A DNA stretch of 64,000 bases, taken from NCBI RefSeq assembly GCF_016906535.1, contig NC_057384.1:930001-994000 (forward strand). Reading direction: 5' to 3'. The notes under the pieces were generated by a model that made no database searches, was not told where the DNA came from, and worked only from the letters and a program-made list of their open reading frames with translations. The first letter of the stretch is position 1; the number at the start of each line of letters is the position of its first letter. The position numbers and the translations under genes are program-made. This stretch comes from Rhizoctonia solani. Taxonomy: Eukaryota > Basidiomycota > Agaricomycetes > Cantharellales > Ceratobasidiaceae. Below are positions 1 through 10,499 of this stretch, one piece after another.

Positions 1-13
1 TGGGTATAACTAC

Positions 14-549
14 TTACTCTTTTATAACCTCATGGCAAGAGGTTTCCCTTGTCTCCTCACTCTTGACATAACAAGCATAAGTGAGAAGATAACACTTCCC
101 CTTACAACAAAAGTGCCTTCCTTCTTGGGGAAGAACCCCAATGTCCTCCTGCCCTTCAGGGGCTGCAGGAACAATAGATTCCCTTGACTCCAATGGAGCC
201 ATGGATGGGACAATGGAGCTTCCTCCATTTTCTAAGTCTTCCCTGTTGCTGGGCACTGCTAACCAACGCCTGGACAAGGGGGGAAGCACGCAGGATATCT
301 GTGACTTTACAGTTATCTTTTAGTAAAAGGATTTTGCTATCAAACAAGACCACTTACTCCTTCTTCTTGGGAGTCCAGATCCAACCTTCTTTTGAGAGTC
401 CTGGGAGTGAGCTGTGACAGAGGCAGCTCTTGACTCTGCCACACAGTAGATGCAATCTGGGAGACATAGGGGGTGGCATCCAACAGCCCTGAAGGCTGTG
501 AATCCAAGACTGTGGAGGGAGTGGTGCTGGCAGTTGGGCATTGAGACAT
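14..549 (-). CDS. Antisense two-exon ORF inside retrotransposon F, unknown function
   Basis: Not recognised. Exon 1 runs 549-358 (64 codons, starting MSQCPTASTT), the intron 357-299 has a GTAAGT donor and a CACAG acceptor, and exon 2 runs from 298 to a TAA at 14. Both junctions are in phase 0, and the predicted protein is about 158 residues, Ser/Pro/Glu-rich with a Cys-rich stretch (FCCKGKCYLLTYACY). A TATA-like box (tataaag) lies about 35-40 nt upstream of the ATG. A second GTAAGT donor overlaps the stop codon, so the gene may continue beyond the window edge. It runs opposite to the host element. Antisense ORFs near the 3' LTR are known from some plant Ty3/gypsy lineages; whether this is comparable is inference. 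Confidence 0.35.
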
Positions 550-930
550 GTTGATGACTTATCCCACCTCCCACTGCCCTCTTCTTTATACCATGGGGGC
601 CAAGAGACTGAGTCAGAGGGAAATGACTTACTATACCAATCCTTTCTGAACAATAAAATGGCACCATACAGTAACCAAGCAACCATGAAATATGTTGCTA
701 ACCAGGAACTTCCAGAAGACTTGAGAAGTTGCTTTACAAAGACTGTAGTGTGGGAACTTTCCCACAGGAAGAAAACAACATTCCAACAAGGATCACATGA
801 CCAAGAACAAGTCAGGTGACCTCAGAACAACTCATTGCACAATTGTACTTAGGAGAACTTGACACCTAATAAGATATCTATCCAGATATCTTTTCTAATG
901 GCACAAGTTCATGTCCCCTAAACTATGTGC

Positions 931-944
931 AAAAGGGGGGGCAA
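931..944 (+). other. Polypurine tract of element F
   Basis: Four A residues and seven G residues followed by caa sit directly against the LTR start at 945. This is the expected position of the plus-strand primer and shows that 945-1406 is a 3' LTR in plus orientation. Confidence 0.7.
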
Positions 945-1406
945 TGTCATGACCCACTCCATTCTTTCCATGAGTCCTGACCTTGTCAAGCCTCCAACAC
1001 ACTCGTGTTGCACACCAACATGACCGCAAGCACGCATATACTCGCACATATGCACTCAGAACCTCCAGGTTCCCATATATAAGAGACTTATGGTCGACAT
1101 GGCTGGACTTAGTGATATTCTCTAAGTCCAGGTCACATGACCTCCCCCCCTCCAGTCCTTTATCAAATACTATACTAAACTACTACGGATTTGAGGTGGG
1201 GGGGATGACATAATCTCTTCTATAATATAATATTCAGACCTTGCCCGCAGGCTCCCTTAACATTGGCCTGCGGCTAGGGGGGTGGGGGGAGTGCAACGTC
1301 CCCCAGCAACTTATATTATTAATATATCACTGTGCATCATATATACTATATATATCTTGACAGTGGATATATATGGTAATAACCCCTCCAGATATGGGTT
1401 ATGACA
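945..1406 (+). repeat. 3' LTR of element F (462 bp)
   Basis: The repeat begins TGTCATGACC and ends GGTTATGACA, with short inverted termini. A TATA box (tatataa) is at 1076-1082. An inverted repeat, ctggactta at 1103-1111 and taagtccag at 1123-1131, lies around the predicted transcription start. Related fragments occur at 14180-14479 (inverted), 29183-29330 (inverted) and 29655-30402. The LTR interrupts element A pol within the RNase H motif FTDHxNLEY. The other end of the element is outside the window, so the target duplication cannot be checked. Confidence 0.8.
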
Positions 1407-3285
1407 AATATTCCAGGTTCCAATGATCTGTGAACACCTGTATGGGTCTATCTGTTGCTTCTAAGAAGATCCGCCACTCTTCCAGTGCCTTGATAATTGC
1501 CAGCAGCTCCTTGTTGTGCATGTCATAGTTTGCTTTGGCGCCAGAGAAGGATTTGGACATGTATGCAACTGGGTGGAGACGGTTATCCTCTCCCTGTTGG
1601 CTCAGGATGGCTCCCATGGCTACTCCTGAAGCGTCTGTCTCTAGGTAGTAGGGGAGGTTTGGGTTGGAGTGGATAAGAACCGGGGACTTGGTAACTAAGG
1701 ATTTCAGTTCCTGGAACGCAACTTCTTTGGGATCACCCCATGACCAAGGGGTTTCCTTCTTTGTCAGGTTGTGCAGGGGGCATGCAACAGAGCTGAAATT
1801 GGGAATGAACCGGCGGAGGTAATTGACAAACCCTAGGAAGGCCTGGACCTGCTTGACTGTCTTAGGTGTGGGCCACGTTGTAATGGCTTCAATCTTCTTC
1901 TGGTCCATGGAGAAGCCAGCAGGGGAGATGACAATACCAAGGTAGTCAACTGTAGTGACATGGAAGTGACACTTGGATAGTTTGCAGAACAATTGATTCT
2001 TCATCAGACGTGATAGTACTTCCCTGACGTGGGTAGGATGGTCCTTTGGGTCTTCCAAGAATATCAATATGTTGTCCAGGTAAATAACCACAGTCACGTC
2101 AATGAGGTCCCTAAACAAGTCATTTGTGAAATGCTGGAAAGCGGCGGGGGCGTTGGTAAGGCCAAAGGGCATTACCAGGTATTCAAACACCCCGTACTTG
2201 GTTCTAAAAGCCATCTTCCACTCATTGCCTTCCTTGATTTGGACGTTGTTGTATCCCCAGCGTAAGTCAAGCTTTGTGAATATCTTGGCATGTCTCAATT
2301 TTGCCATGAGGTTGTCCTGTCTTGGGAGCAGGTACACGTTTTTGTGGGTTACATCATTGAGTTTCCAATAGTCCACAACCAATCTTAGGGAGCCATCAGC
2401 CTTCTTGACAAACATAACCAGGGCTCCTGCGGATGAGGTACCAGGGCGTATCTTCCCTGTTGCTAGTTCTTCATCAATATGCTGCTTCAAAGCCTTTGAC
2501 TCTGCGTCTGTCATACCATAGATAGGACCAGGAGATAGTTTGGCGTCAGGGATTAGATTGATTGCAATATTGTATTCCCTATGAGGAGGTAAGACTTTGA
2601 ATTCCTCTTTGCCAAAGACTTTGGCAAACTTGTGATATTGATTGGGTAGGTCTGCTAGAGGGTTGGGATCTGCCTCCTCTTCCAAAGCTATTTCAGTTAG
2701 TTCAGGGAACGTGATTGATCCTTGTTGCCAATCAATCAAAGGGGATTCATTTGCAAGCCATGTCATCCCAAGTATAGCCGGGGTATTGCCTATTGGGCAG
2801 ACTAGGAAAGGAATGGAATGGATATGGCCATTGGCCAAGACCGCAAGGTGAACCTGGTGCCAGATGCAACCAGTTTGTGAAATAGTACCATCTAACATTC
2901 TCACTACTTGTGGATTTTTGAGTAGGGTTTTTGGAATTTTCAGTTTTTTGACAATAGTTGGAGAGATAAAATTGGAAGTTGCTCCAGAGTCTATTAGAGC
3001 TTTCAGAGATTCTGCTGGGTAGTTGTTCAAGAGTAAATTGATGTGGAGGAGTGGTTTTTTATTTGAATCTAAAGCCACAGATACAAATTCAATACAGGAT
3101 ACATCATGAACATCTATTTTTGGGCTCAAGGATTTGGCAGCTTTCCTTGGCCCTACTCTTTTCCTGACTCTTCTTCCACCACCTTGGCAACTTCCTTGAC
3201 CATGGCTTTCCAGCCGTTGGGGCATTGCTTGATACCGTGCCCTTTTTGGCCACATTTGACGCACAGCCTGGCTGCGCAGTGGCAA
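1407..3285 (-). pseudogene. Element A pol, truncated (protease, RT, part of RNase H)
   Basis: Chromovirus pol of the same family as element D. In order it has an aspartic protease ([11 protein letters not shown]), reverse transcriptase with [13 protein letters not shown] and the catalytic box, and RNase H up to FTDHWNLEY, where insertion of element F cuts it off. The integrase and chromodomain are therefore missing here. The catalytic box reads YLDN instead of YLDD, so the second metal-binding Asp is lost (GAC to AAC, a G-to-A change). It overlaps the gag end in the -1 frame, as in D and C. Not functional. Confidence 0.85.
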
Positions 3286-4245
3286 TCCCTTTCCTCTGGG
3301 GTGACGTAATTGGGGTCCTTGGATAGGCGGACCCTAGTTGTGGTAGTGGAGGTGGCCACAGTGGCCAGGGATTTGGTGGGAGCCTTCTTGGGGCGGTTTT
3401 CTTCATTTTTGCGGTGGGTGTTGTCTATTTTGATTGAGGCCGCAAAAATTGCCTTGAGCTCCTCAGGGATGTTGTCCTTGGTGGACAGGAGCTCTTTGAC
3501 CTTCCAGTGAAGGCTGCGCATGAACTGGGCAATGTACGCCTCCTTGTTCCAGTCAAGTTCCGCAATGAGGTTATGAAACTTGGTGACATACTCAGACGTG
3601 GTTGTGGTCTGAGTTAACATGGCAATTTTTCTGGCGGCCGCCCTCTTTGCGTCTGGATTGGCAAAGGCTTCTTTAAATTTGGCCGTTAAGGCCGGGATGG
3701 TGGTTGGCGGGTTACCCTTGCCCTTGATAATGGCCCCAATGAGGGGGAGCGCCCAATTGGCTGCCTTGTCTGTCATGTGGTAAAGTATCCACACAACCAT
3801 CTGTTCCTCTTTGTCAAATTGGTCCCAGTGGAGGGCAACCCAGAGCAACATTCAGTCCAGCCACTGAGTGGCCTTTTGCCCCCTGGTGTCTCCCTTGTAG
3901 GGGTCTGGGAGGTCCATCTTGGGCCGCTTCACGCTGGACCCTGCGTCAAAGGGGGTGAGGGACCCAAGGTGCCTCCGAGGCGTTCCTTGAGGCTCCTTTT
4001 TGGGATGTCTTGGCTCCTCCTTGTCCTTGGAATCAAACCCTGTTCCTCTGGATGGCCTAAATGGGGCCTTGAGCCCAGGCCTAACCGTGCCTGGAGTGTT
4101 GGCTTCTCCTCCTGTGTGAGTAGGAGGGGTGGTAGGCCCAGTCAATGGGCCAGGCTGTGCTTGGATTTGGGTTCCTCCTTGATCTTTGTCCCCAAGGAGG
4201 TCCACAGTCTCCTTGCATATGGCCCTAAGCTCAATCAGTTCCCCT
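3153..4245 (-). pseudogene. Element A gag, 5'-truncated and with a nonsense codon
   Basis: Capsid/nucleocapsid gene closely matching element D gag. It keeps the linker with KETVDLLGDKD, the capsid-like region [14 protein letters not shown] and the CCHC zinc knuckle CVKCGQKGHGIKQC. An in-frame TGA at 3852-3854 interrupts it where D encodes Arg. The N-terminal part stops near 4230-4245, where the sequence changes to plus-strand pol sequence of element B. The shift to pol is through a -1 overlap at GGAAAAGAGTAG. Confidence 0.8.
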
Positions 4246-4256
4246 GTTATGTTTGT
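4225..4256. other. A/B chimeric junction and left target duplication of A2
   Basis: Up to about 4230 the sequence matches minus-strand gag of the A/D family. From about 4230 to 4256 it matches plus-strand pol (agttcccctg, then tatgtttgt), which continues after A2 at 10911. The TSD tttgt at 4252-4256 is repeated at 10911-10915. The two truncated elements were thus already joined head to head before A2 inserted. Confidence 0.7.
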
Positions 4257-4668
4257 TGTCACAACTAAGCTCGGACCTATGATACAAGTAGGTTTAAAGT
4301 CCGTGGCCCTATCACCAATGGACTATGAAACAGGGTAGAGGGCAACTAGGCCTGGGTTATGGGTTTCTTAGTAAGGTGCACTGATGGCCAACTAGGGGCC
4401 TGGGCAAAGGGTAGGAGTAAGCTTAGGATGAATTGACAAAGAGGTCAAGTCTTGCTGTTTAGCGGTGACTTGACCTGGTTTAAATACATGAGAGAAGCCA
4501 CATCAAAACCAACAGTACAAAACAACAAGTCATTTTCAATTTCACATCATATATCAAATATATCATGTGATCTTGATGAGTCATAAATATATACCAGGAA
4601 AGGGAAATGTCTTGGAAAAAAGGTAGAAAATAGTAGAAAATCATGTCATGCCAATGAAGGTCATGACA
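4257..4668 (-). repeat. 3' LTR of A2 (412 bp)
   Basis: On the minus strand it starts TGTCATGACC and ends GTTGTGACA. It is nearly identical to the copy at 10500-10910. A TATA box (tatttaa, minus) lies in its middle, followed 34 nt later by the self-primer sequence agacttgacct. Confidence 0.92.
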
Positions 4669-4679
4669 TTACCCCCCCT

Positions 4680-7600
4680 TCAAGCTCCAACTGCATCAGG
4701 ATGTTCATCATGGAATTCTTTGATGGCTTCTTGGGCATTGTCCACGTTGTCTATGGGTTCCCACAAGTTACTTCCTTCATTGTATCCCCTCCACTTAACC
4801 AAATACCAGAGTTTTCTTGATTTACCCCGTCCCTTCCATTTGCTGTCTATGATTCTTTCTACTTCATATTCCTCTTCACCTTCTTCTGTGATAATGGGTG
4901 CAGGTTGAGGAGGATCATGGCCATGGGGATTGGGATGAAACTTGGTTAGGAGGTTGATATGAAAAACTGGATGTATGCGCATTGTGTGAGGTAGTTGTAG
5001 CTTGTATGCGTGCGTTCCAATTTTCTCAATCACCAGGTAGGGTCCTAGCTTTTTATGGCTAAGTTTGATGGACGGCCTATCAGTGGATATGTTCTGATGG
5101 CTTAACCAGACTTTGTTCCCCACTTGGATTTCCTCTTCTTCCCTGTGACGTTGATTATAGAAGTATTTCATCCTTTCCTGTGACAAGGACAGTGTTGCTT
5201 TAACTTTGTCATAGCCTTTTTCTAGGAATTCTGCATGTTCATCTGCATTGGGTACCAATTCATCTGTTTTTTGTCCCACAGAAAATTGTGGGTTCAATCC
5301 ATAACATATTTGAAACAGAGATTTACGCGTGGAAGATTGCTTGAGGTTGTTGAGTGCAAATTTGGCTAAAGGAAGTAGGGATACCCAATCTGATTGGCAA
5401 TGATTCCCAAACATACGTATAAAGATTTTGGCTTCCTTCTGTATGCGTTCAGTCTGTCCATCTGTTTGTGGGTGATAAGCTGTAGAGTATGTTGGTTTGA
5501 TATCCAGCCTTTTATACAGATGGCAAATGAATTTAGCGTTGAATGTGGGACCTCTATCTGAGACTGTGCTTTTAGGAAGGCCGTGTAACTTCCATATATA
5601 TGTGACAAATAGATTGGCTATATTGATGGCGGATGCTGTGGATTGGGTAGGAATGAAGTGGACCATTTTTGAGAATCAATCAATCACCGTCAGGATAGCA
5701 TCAAAGCCTTCAGAAACTGGTAGTCCCACAATCATATCATAAGCAATGTCTTCCCAGGGGCGCTCAGGAATTTGCAATGGTTTTAATAGGCCTACAGGTA
5801 ATTGATTTGTTGGCTTGGACCTGATGCAGGTTTTGCAGTGGCTGACATAAGAATTGACAAACTTTTTCAGCAATGGCCAGTAGTAACTCCTGGAAATAAG
5901 TTCTAATGTTCTGGCTTGTCCTGGGTGTCCTGCCGCTAAAGCGTCATGCCTAGATTCTAAGATAAGGTTCCTAATGGTATTGTCTTTAGGTACAAAGATT
6001 TTTCCTTGATACCATAGTAATCCTTCTTTCAATTCCCACTCCAAGACCTTTTCCTTGTTCTGGAGTTTGTGCAGAATTTCTTTTAGACGGTCATCCTCAT
6101 AAATGGCTTTGCCAATTAAATCATTGATTTCCTGATCTGGAGTGATTGATGCAATGAAAAGTTCCGGTTTCAGGAGAACTTGGTTCTCTACCCCTCCTTC
6201 AAGGGGTACTAAATTGTAGCGACGCAAGAGGATGTTGGCTTTTTTATTCTGTGCTCCAGGCCTATAAATGATCTGGAAATTGTAGTCTACTAGGAAGTTT
6301 GCCCATCTAATTTGCCGTTTGTTCAAGGATTGTGATGTGGAAAAGTATTCCAAGTTCTTATGATCCGTTAGAACTTGGACTGGTGATTCGGATCCTTCCA
6401 GCAGATGACACCATTCCTTAAATGCCCTAATAACCGCTAGCAATTCTTTGTCAAAGATATCATAGTTTTTCTCAGCTGGGGATAACAATTTGGATAGGTA
6501 TGCCACCGGGGCCAATTTTCCCTCAGAATTGCGTTGGGATAATATGGCTCCTGTTGCATAATCTGATGCGTTGCATTCCACATAGAATTGTTTTGTTGTA
6601 TCCGGTTGTAGAAGCAATGGTGCTGTTGTAAGACATTTTTTTAGACCGTCAAAAGACTGTTGTTCTGCTAAGTCCCATCTCCAAACACTATCTTTCTTGA
6701 GCAAGTTGTACAAGGGTCATGCCATATTGCCAAAGTTGGGGATGAATCATCTATAAAAGTTCACAAATCCTAAGAATTCCTGGATATTTTTGACATTCTT
6801 TGGTGTTGACCAATTCATTGCATCTGTGACTTTAGACTGATCAACTTCTATGCCAAACTCCAATATGATGAACCCTAGGTAATCAATTCTTTTGACGTGG
6901 AAATGGCATTTTTTGATGTTGCAGAAAAGATCATTGTCCTGTAATCTCTTGAGTATTTCTTGCACATGGGCTTTGTGATCTTTTTCATTCAGGGAGAAGA
7001 CTAGGATATTGTCCAGGTATATAATGACATAAACATCCAGAAGATCCCTGAATATCTCGTTCATCATATCTTGAAAAGCCGCCGGCGCGTTTGTTAACCC
7101 AAAGGGCATAACCAAATACTCAAATAGTCTGTATTTTGTCTTGAAGGCTGTTTTCCATTTGTCACCTTCTTTGATCTGGACTAAAGTATATCCTGCCTTG
7201 AGATCAAATTTACTAAAGATCTTGGCGCCTTGTAACTTCTCAATAAGGTTCTGTGGCAAAGGTAAGGGATATACGTTTTTTTTGGTCATGCTGTTCAGGC
7301 GTTGATAATCCACACACATGCATAGTTTTCCATTCTTCTTTTTGACAAATAGAATTGGAGAAGCCATAGGAGATTTGGAGGGACAAATCAGGCCGGCCTT
7401 AAGTTGTTTTTCTATGGTTTCCTTCAGTTCTGCATCTTCCCTTGGGCCTAAACTATATATGGGGCCATGCCAGGGTTTTGCGTCAGGGAGCAATTCAATA
7501 GCAATATCATAAGGGCAATGAGGCGGCAATTTAGACAATTCTTCCTTGGAGAAGACTTTGTGAAATTCTTGGTAGGGTAACGGAATTTCTTCTACTGCTT

Positions 7601-8106
7601 TGAGTTCCAATACAGCAGGAGTAGATAGACAATTGTTTGAACAATATGACAAATTGAAAACTAGTGTATGTTTTTCCCATGAAATTTGGGGGTTATGTTT
7701 TTTAAGCCACAACATTCCTAAGACTAACTGATGATTGCCAATATTTGAAACGTGACATTCTAGTTCTTTGGTATGATTGCCAATGGTACACTTGAAACGA
7801 GTGAAATGAGTGATTTGACCAGAGTCAATTTCTTGACCATCAATAACACGTAATTTTTTTGGAATTTGATGTAAATGAGTAGGGAGGCGGTACGTTTCAA
7901 CCAAAAGAGGGTGTATGAAGCAAGAAGTTGCTCTGGAATCAATCATGGCTTTTCCTTGAAATGGTTTAGCCAAAAAACTTGATTTTTGGGATTTAGGAGT
8001 TTCACATGGATTTGCAGAGAACAATGCATATATTTGAGGTGTATTACATAAGGAAAGTATTTCTAAATCATTGTTCTCATGATGCAAATCTGCAAGCATA
8101 CAGCCA
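4680..8106 (-). pseudogene. A2 pol: protease, RT, RNase H, integrase, chromodomain
   Basis: Pol lies in the -1 frame after gag. The order is protease (AMIDSRATSCF; the usual DSG is DSR, AGA at 7932-7934), RT ([13 protein letters not shown]; catalytic box YLDN, AAT at 7008-7010), RNase H (FYVECNASDYATGA, FTDH-like QVLTDHKNLEYF), integrase with an H2C2 finger and core (TVSDRGPTF), and the chromodomain EEEYEVERIID with LVKWRGY and NLWEP. The catalytic Glu of integrase appears as Lys (QKEAK). In-frame TGA codons are at 5676-5678, 6718-6720 and 6747-6749; two fit CGA-to-TGA and one TGG-to-TGA. All the damage is of the C-to-T/G-to-A type. Confidence 0.88.
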
Positions 8107-8119
8107 AGTGCCTTACTCC

Positions 8120-9682
8120 TTAGTTGGCCTTGGCTTTTCCTTTTCCCAACTCCTCCTCATTGGAAACAACTTCAATTTGGCTTTCCTCCTTGGGCCTTTC
8201 CCAAGACCATTTGACATTAGCCACATGTCCAGACATGGGCTTAGAGGGGCAATTTCGCGCAAAGTGGCCTTTACCACTGCATACATGGCAAGTGAGGTTA
8301 GCCAAACCCCTTCCATCAAGATCCATGGGAACTGGGCCTTTGGAATTTGAGGCCAGGACAGGGGTGGGAGCAAGGATGGGCTTGACTGGGACAGCAGCGG
8401 CAGGCCGTTCATCTTTTTTAAGGGAGGGGAATGGGATCATTGTGTCTTTAGATTCTCTGTTCCACCTGACATTTGGCATATTGCCAGAGGTAGTGCAAAC
8501 AATTGAAGTGATAGCGCCTTTCTTGGCGCGGCAAGTAGTAGGATCAACCATATATACATTATCTCCCACATTAAGACAAGTATGAGTGGGAGGGGAGTTG
8601 GGATTGGAAGTGGGAACAACAGTAGAAGTGGCACAAATGGTAGAGGCAGGGGGGTTGGATAAGCGAGTAGATTCAATATGATTTGCAATTTCTTCTGCCT
8701 TGTCATAGACTTGTTGAGCGGTAGCACGATGCCATTGGAACATAGTAGATAACATGATGTCCTTGATTTCATTTTTGAGGCCATTGTAGTATTTGTTGCG
8801 CAAGGTTTCATCACTATAGCCCAAGGATACAGAGTATTGTTGGAATTCTTGAGTGTATTCCTGGACTGAAGCCTTCTGCCGCAAATTGTTCCATTTTTGG
8901 CAATACTTTTCATTGCAATTGGTGTCCACATAGTGCTTGGTGAATTTGGCCCAAAATACATCAATATCTTTTAATAAGGGGACCGCTTCACTCCTAAACA
9001 CCTTCCTTTCTTTGTATGGGCAAACCCAGTCTTCCGCCGCTCCCTTGAAATACAATGTGACCCACAAAATTTTCTCTTCATGGGATTGGTTGGCCCCTTT
9101 TGCCCTTATATAAGCCTGGCAGGCGATAATGAAATTCAGGGCATCTTCTTTCTTCCTGCCAAATTTGTTGGGCTTGGCAAACTTTAAATTGGAGTTAGAA
9201 GTTGTAGGAGCAGGTGGGAGATTGGTGGAGGTGGCAGTGCCAGAAGGTGGAGGAGGAGGAGCTGTGGATCGAGAAGGGGATAGATGGAGAAGCTGGTCTT
9301 GCATAGCTTGGATGGAAGTGGCAGCTCCTTGGATTTGATTTGAATAAAAGATGTGTTGATTACGTGATTGGTCGCAATGTTCTTCAAGTTTGGCCCTTAG
9401 CAACGCTATTTGATCATGTTGCGCTTCATAAGCGCCTTGTAGTTGCAAGAACTCTTTTTTTAGAACAATCATATTTTGGGCAACCATATTCAACAATTCT
9501 CAATCAGACATATGGTCAAAAGACATAGGAGAATATACATGAGGCGGCACAGCCGCAGGAGCAGGAGTATGTGTTCAAGAGGATGGGGCTGACCACCCTG
9601 ATTGGATTTGAGAAGGAGTCAAATTAGTTTCTCCCATCTTGCCCAAACCAGGCATTGTTATGTGAGACTGCAAAAAACTCAT
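8120..9682 (-). pseudogene. A2 gag with two nonsense codons near the N terminus
   Basis: Retrotransposon gag of about 520 residues if read from the ATG at 9682 (MSFLQSHITMPGLGK). It has an N-terminal coiled-coil (LQGAYEAQHDQIALLRAKLEEH), a central capsid domain (WVTLYFKGAAEDWV) and a CCHC knuckle (CHVCSGKGHFARNC). In-frame TGA codons at 9500-9502 and 9575-9577 separate the N-terminal segment from the 458-codon open part. Pol starts in the -1 frame just past its stop at 8120-8122. Confidence 0.8.
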
Positions 9683-10118
9683 AGTCCTTGTAATAATAAA
9701 TGCACCCTTTTCCGTCCTGGGTAATGTCTTGGATGGAACAATGGAAGTTGTCCAATTCCAACTCCTTCTCAACTAATAATCTATCTTTTTCCTTGATAAG
9801 CCTTTCTTGCTCCTCAATAGTGAGGGCTAAGTTGCAATTGTGGGCTTCAAGGTTGGAGATAAGATTCTTTTGTTCTTGAAGATCAGCCTTGTAGATGTTG
9901 TTGAGGCGCTCGGCAAAAGATTTGTGATGCTTGATATGGGCAATGGTTTGGAGTAGCCCGGGTTCTTCAATGCAAGCAATATGTTCTTTGAGATTGTTGA
10001 TACAACCCACTAATATATGGTCAATATTGTTGAGGGTTTTTTCAAGATAGAGATAACGGGTGACAACAGAATAGGGCCAAAAGATGGCAAAAAGGATAAG
10101 GTCTAGAAAATCAAACAC
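9624..10118 (-). CDS. A2 extra ORF upstream of gag: coiled-coil protein
   Basis: A 164-codon ORF between the 5' LTR and gag, overlapping the gag start by about 60 nt in another frame. It opens with a hydrophobic segment (residues about 1-25, MFDFLDLILFAIFWPYSVV) that could span a membrane, followed by a long heptad-like, Glu/Lys/Leu-rich coiled-coil (about residues 30-135). No known domain is recognised. An ORF before gag is unusual for chromoviruses. It could instead be the real gag N terminus cut off by a frameshift, or a chance ORF, but its length and composition argue against chance. Confidence 0.45.
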   Translation of the reverse strand: MFDFLDLILFAIFWPYSVVTRYLYLEKTLNNIDHILVGCINNLKEHIACIEEPGLLQTIAHIKHHKSFAERLNNIYKADLQEQKNLISNLEAHNCNLALTIEEQERLIKEKDRLLVEKELELDNFHCSIQDITQDGKGCIYYYKDYEFFAVSHNNAWFGQDGRN

Positions 10119-10486
10119 TAGGATGCGTTCCCGATATAAATTGGTACTTGATCAGATAGAAACAACAGATTTATAGCTCTAAATACTAACTGTTTGCGTT
10201 CCCACTAGCGTTAAACTATCCTTATATCAATATCAGCAGCTGTGTACAAGTGTGATTATCAATCAGGTTTTTAGTAAGCAGAGGTTTGGCTGACTAACAG
10301 CGTATGGCTAAAGGTGCGGACACCCTGGTATGCGGACAATTGCTGGCAAAGGGCTATCCTGTAACCTTACTGGCACTTGTATTCCTGTCTTTGATTCTTA
10401 CACAGGCGCTACAATGTGATGCCGTTTCAGGCTTTGGTGCTTATCTAAGCGCAGTTCTTGTTTGTTGACAAGAGTACAAGTAACAA

Positions 10487-10497
10487 AGACTTGACCT
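10487..10497 (-). promoter_or_regulatory. A2 primer-binding site (self-priming)
   Basis: Two bases inside the 5' LTR the minus strand reads aggtcaagtct. It is the exact complement of agacttgacct at 10695-10685 in the LTR, 34 nt downstream of the TATA box that starts at 10729. This is the geometry of Tf1, where the 5' end of the transcript primes its own reverse transcription. Confidence 0.75.
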
Positions 10498-10499
10498 AG

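Larger units (their letters stand above)
1..944 (+). mobile_element. 3' internal end of LTR retrotransposon F
   Basis: This is the internal sequence immediately upstream of an LTR that starts at 945. A polypurine tract (AAAAGGGGGGG) lies directly before the LTR, which fixes the element's orientation as plus. No gag or pol similarity is visible on the plus strand; the rest of the element lies outside the window. The minus strand carries a plausible spliced ORF, listed separately. The element is inserted into the pol gene of element A, because A's reading frame resumes right after the LTR. Confidence 0.6.

Noticed and set aside
320..686. Single-exon minus ORFs of 110-120 codons in element F
   Set aside because: They read through the intron of the better supported two-exon model and have poor composition.
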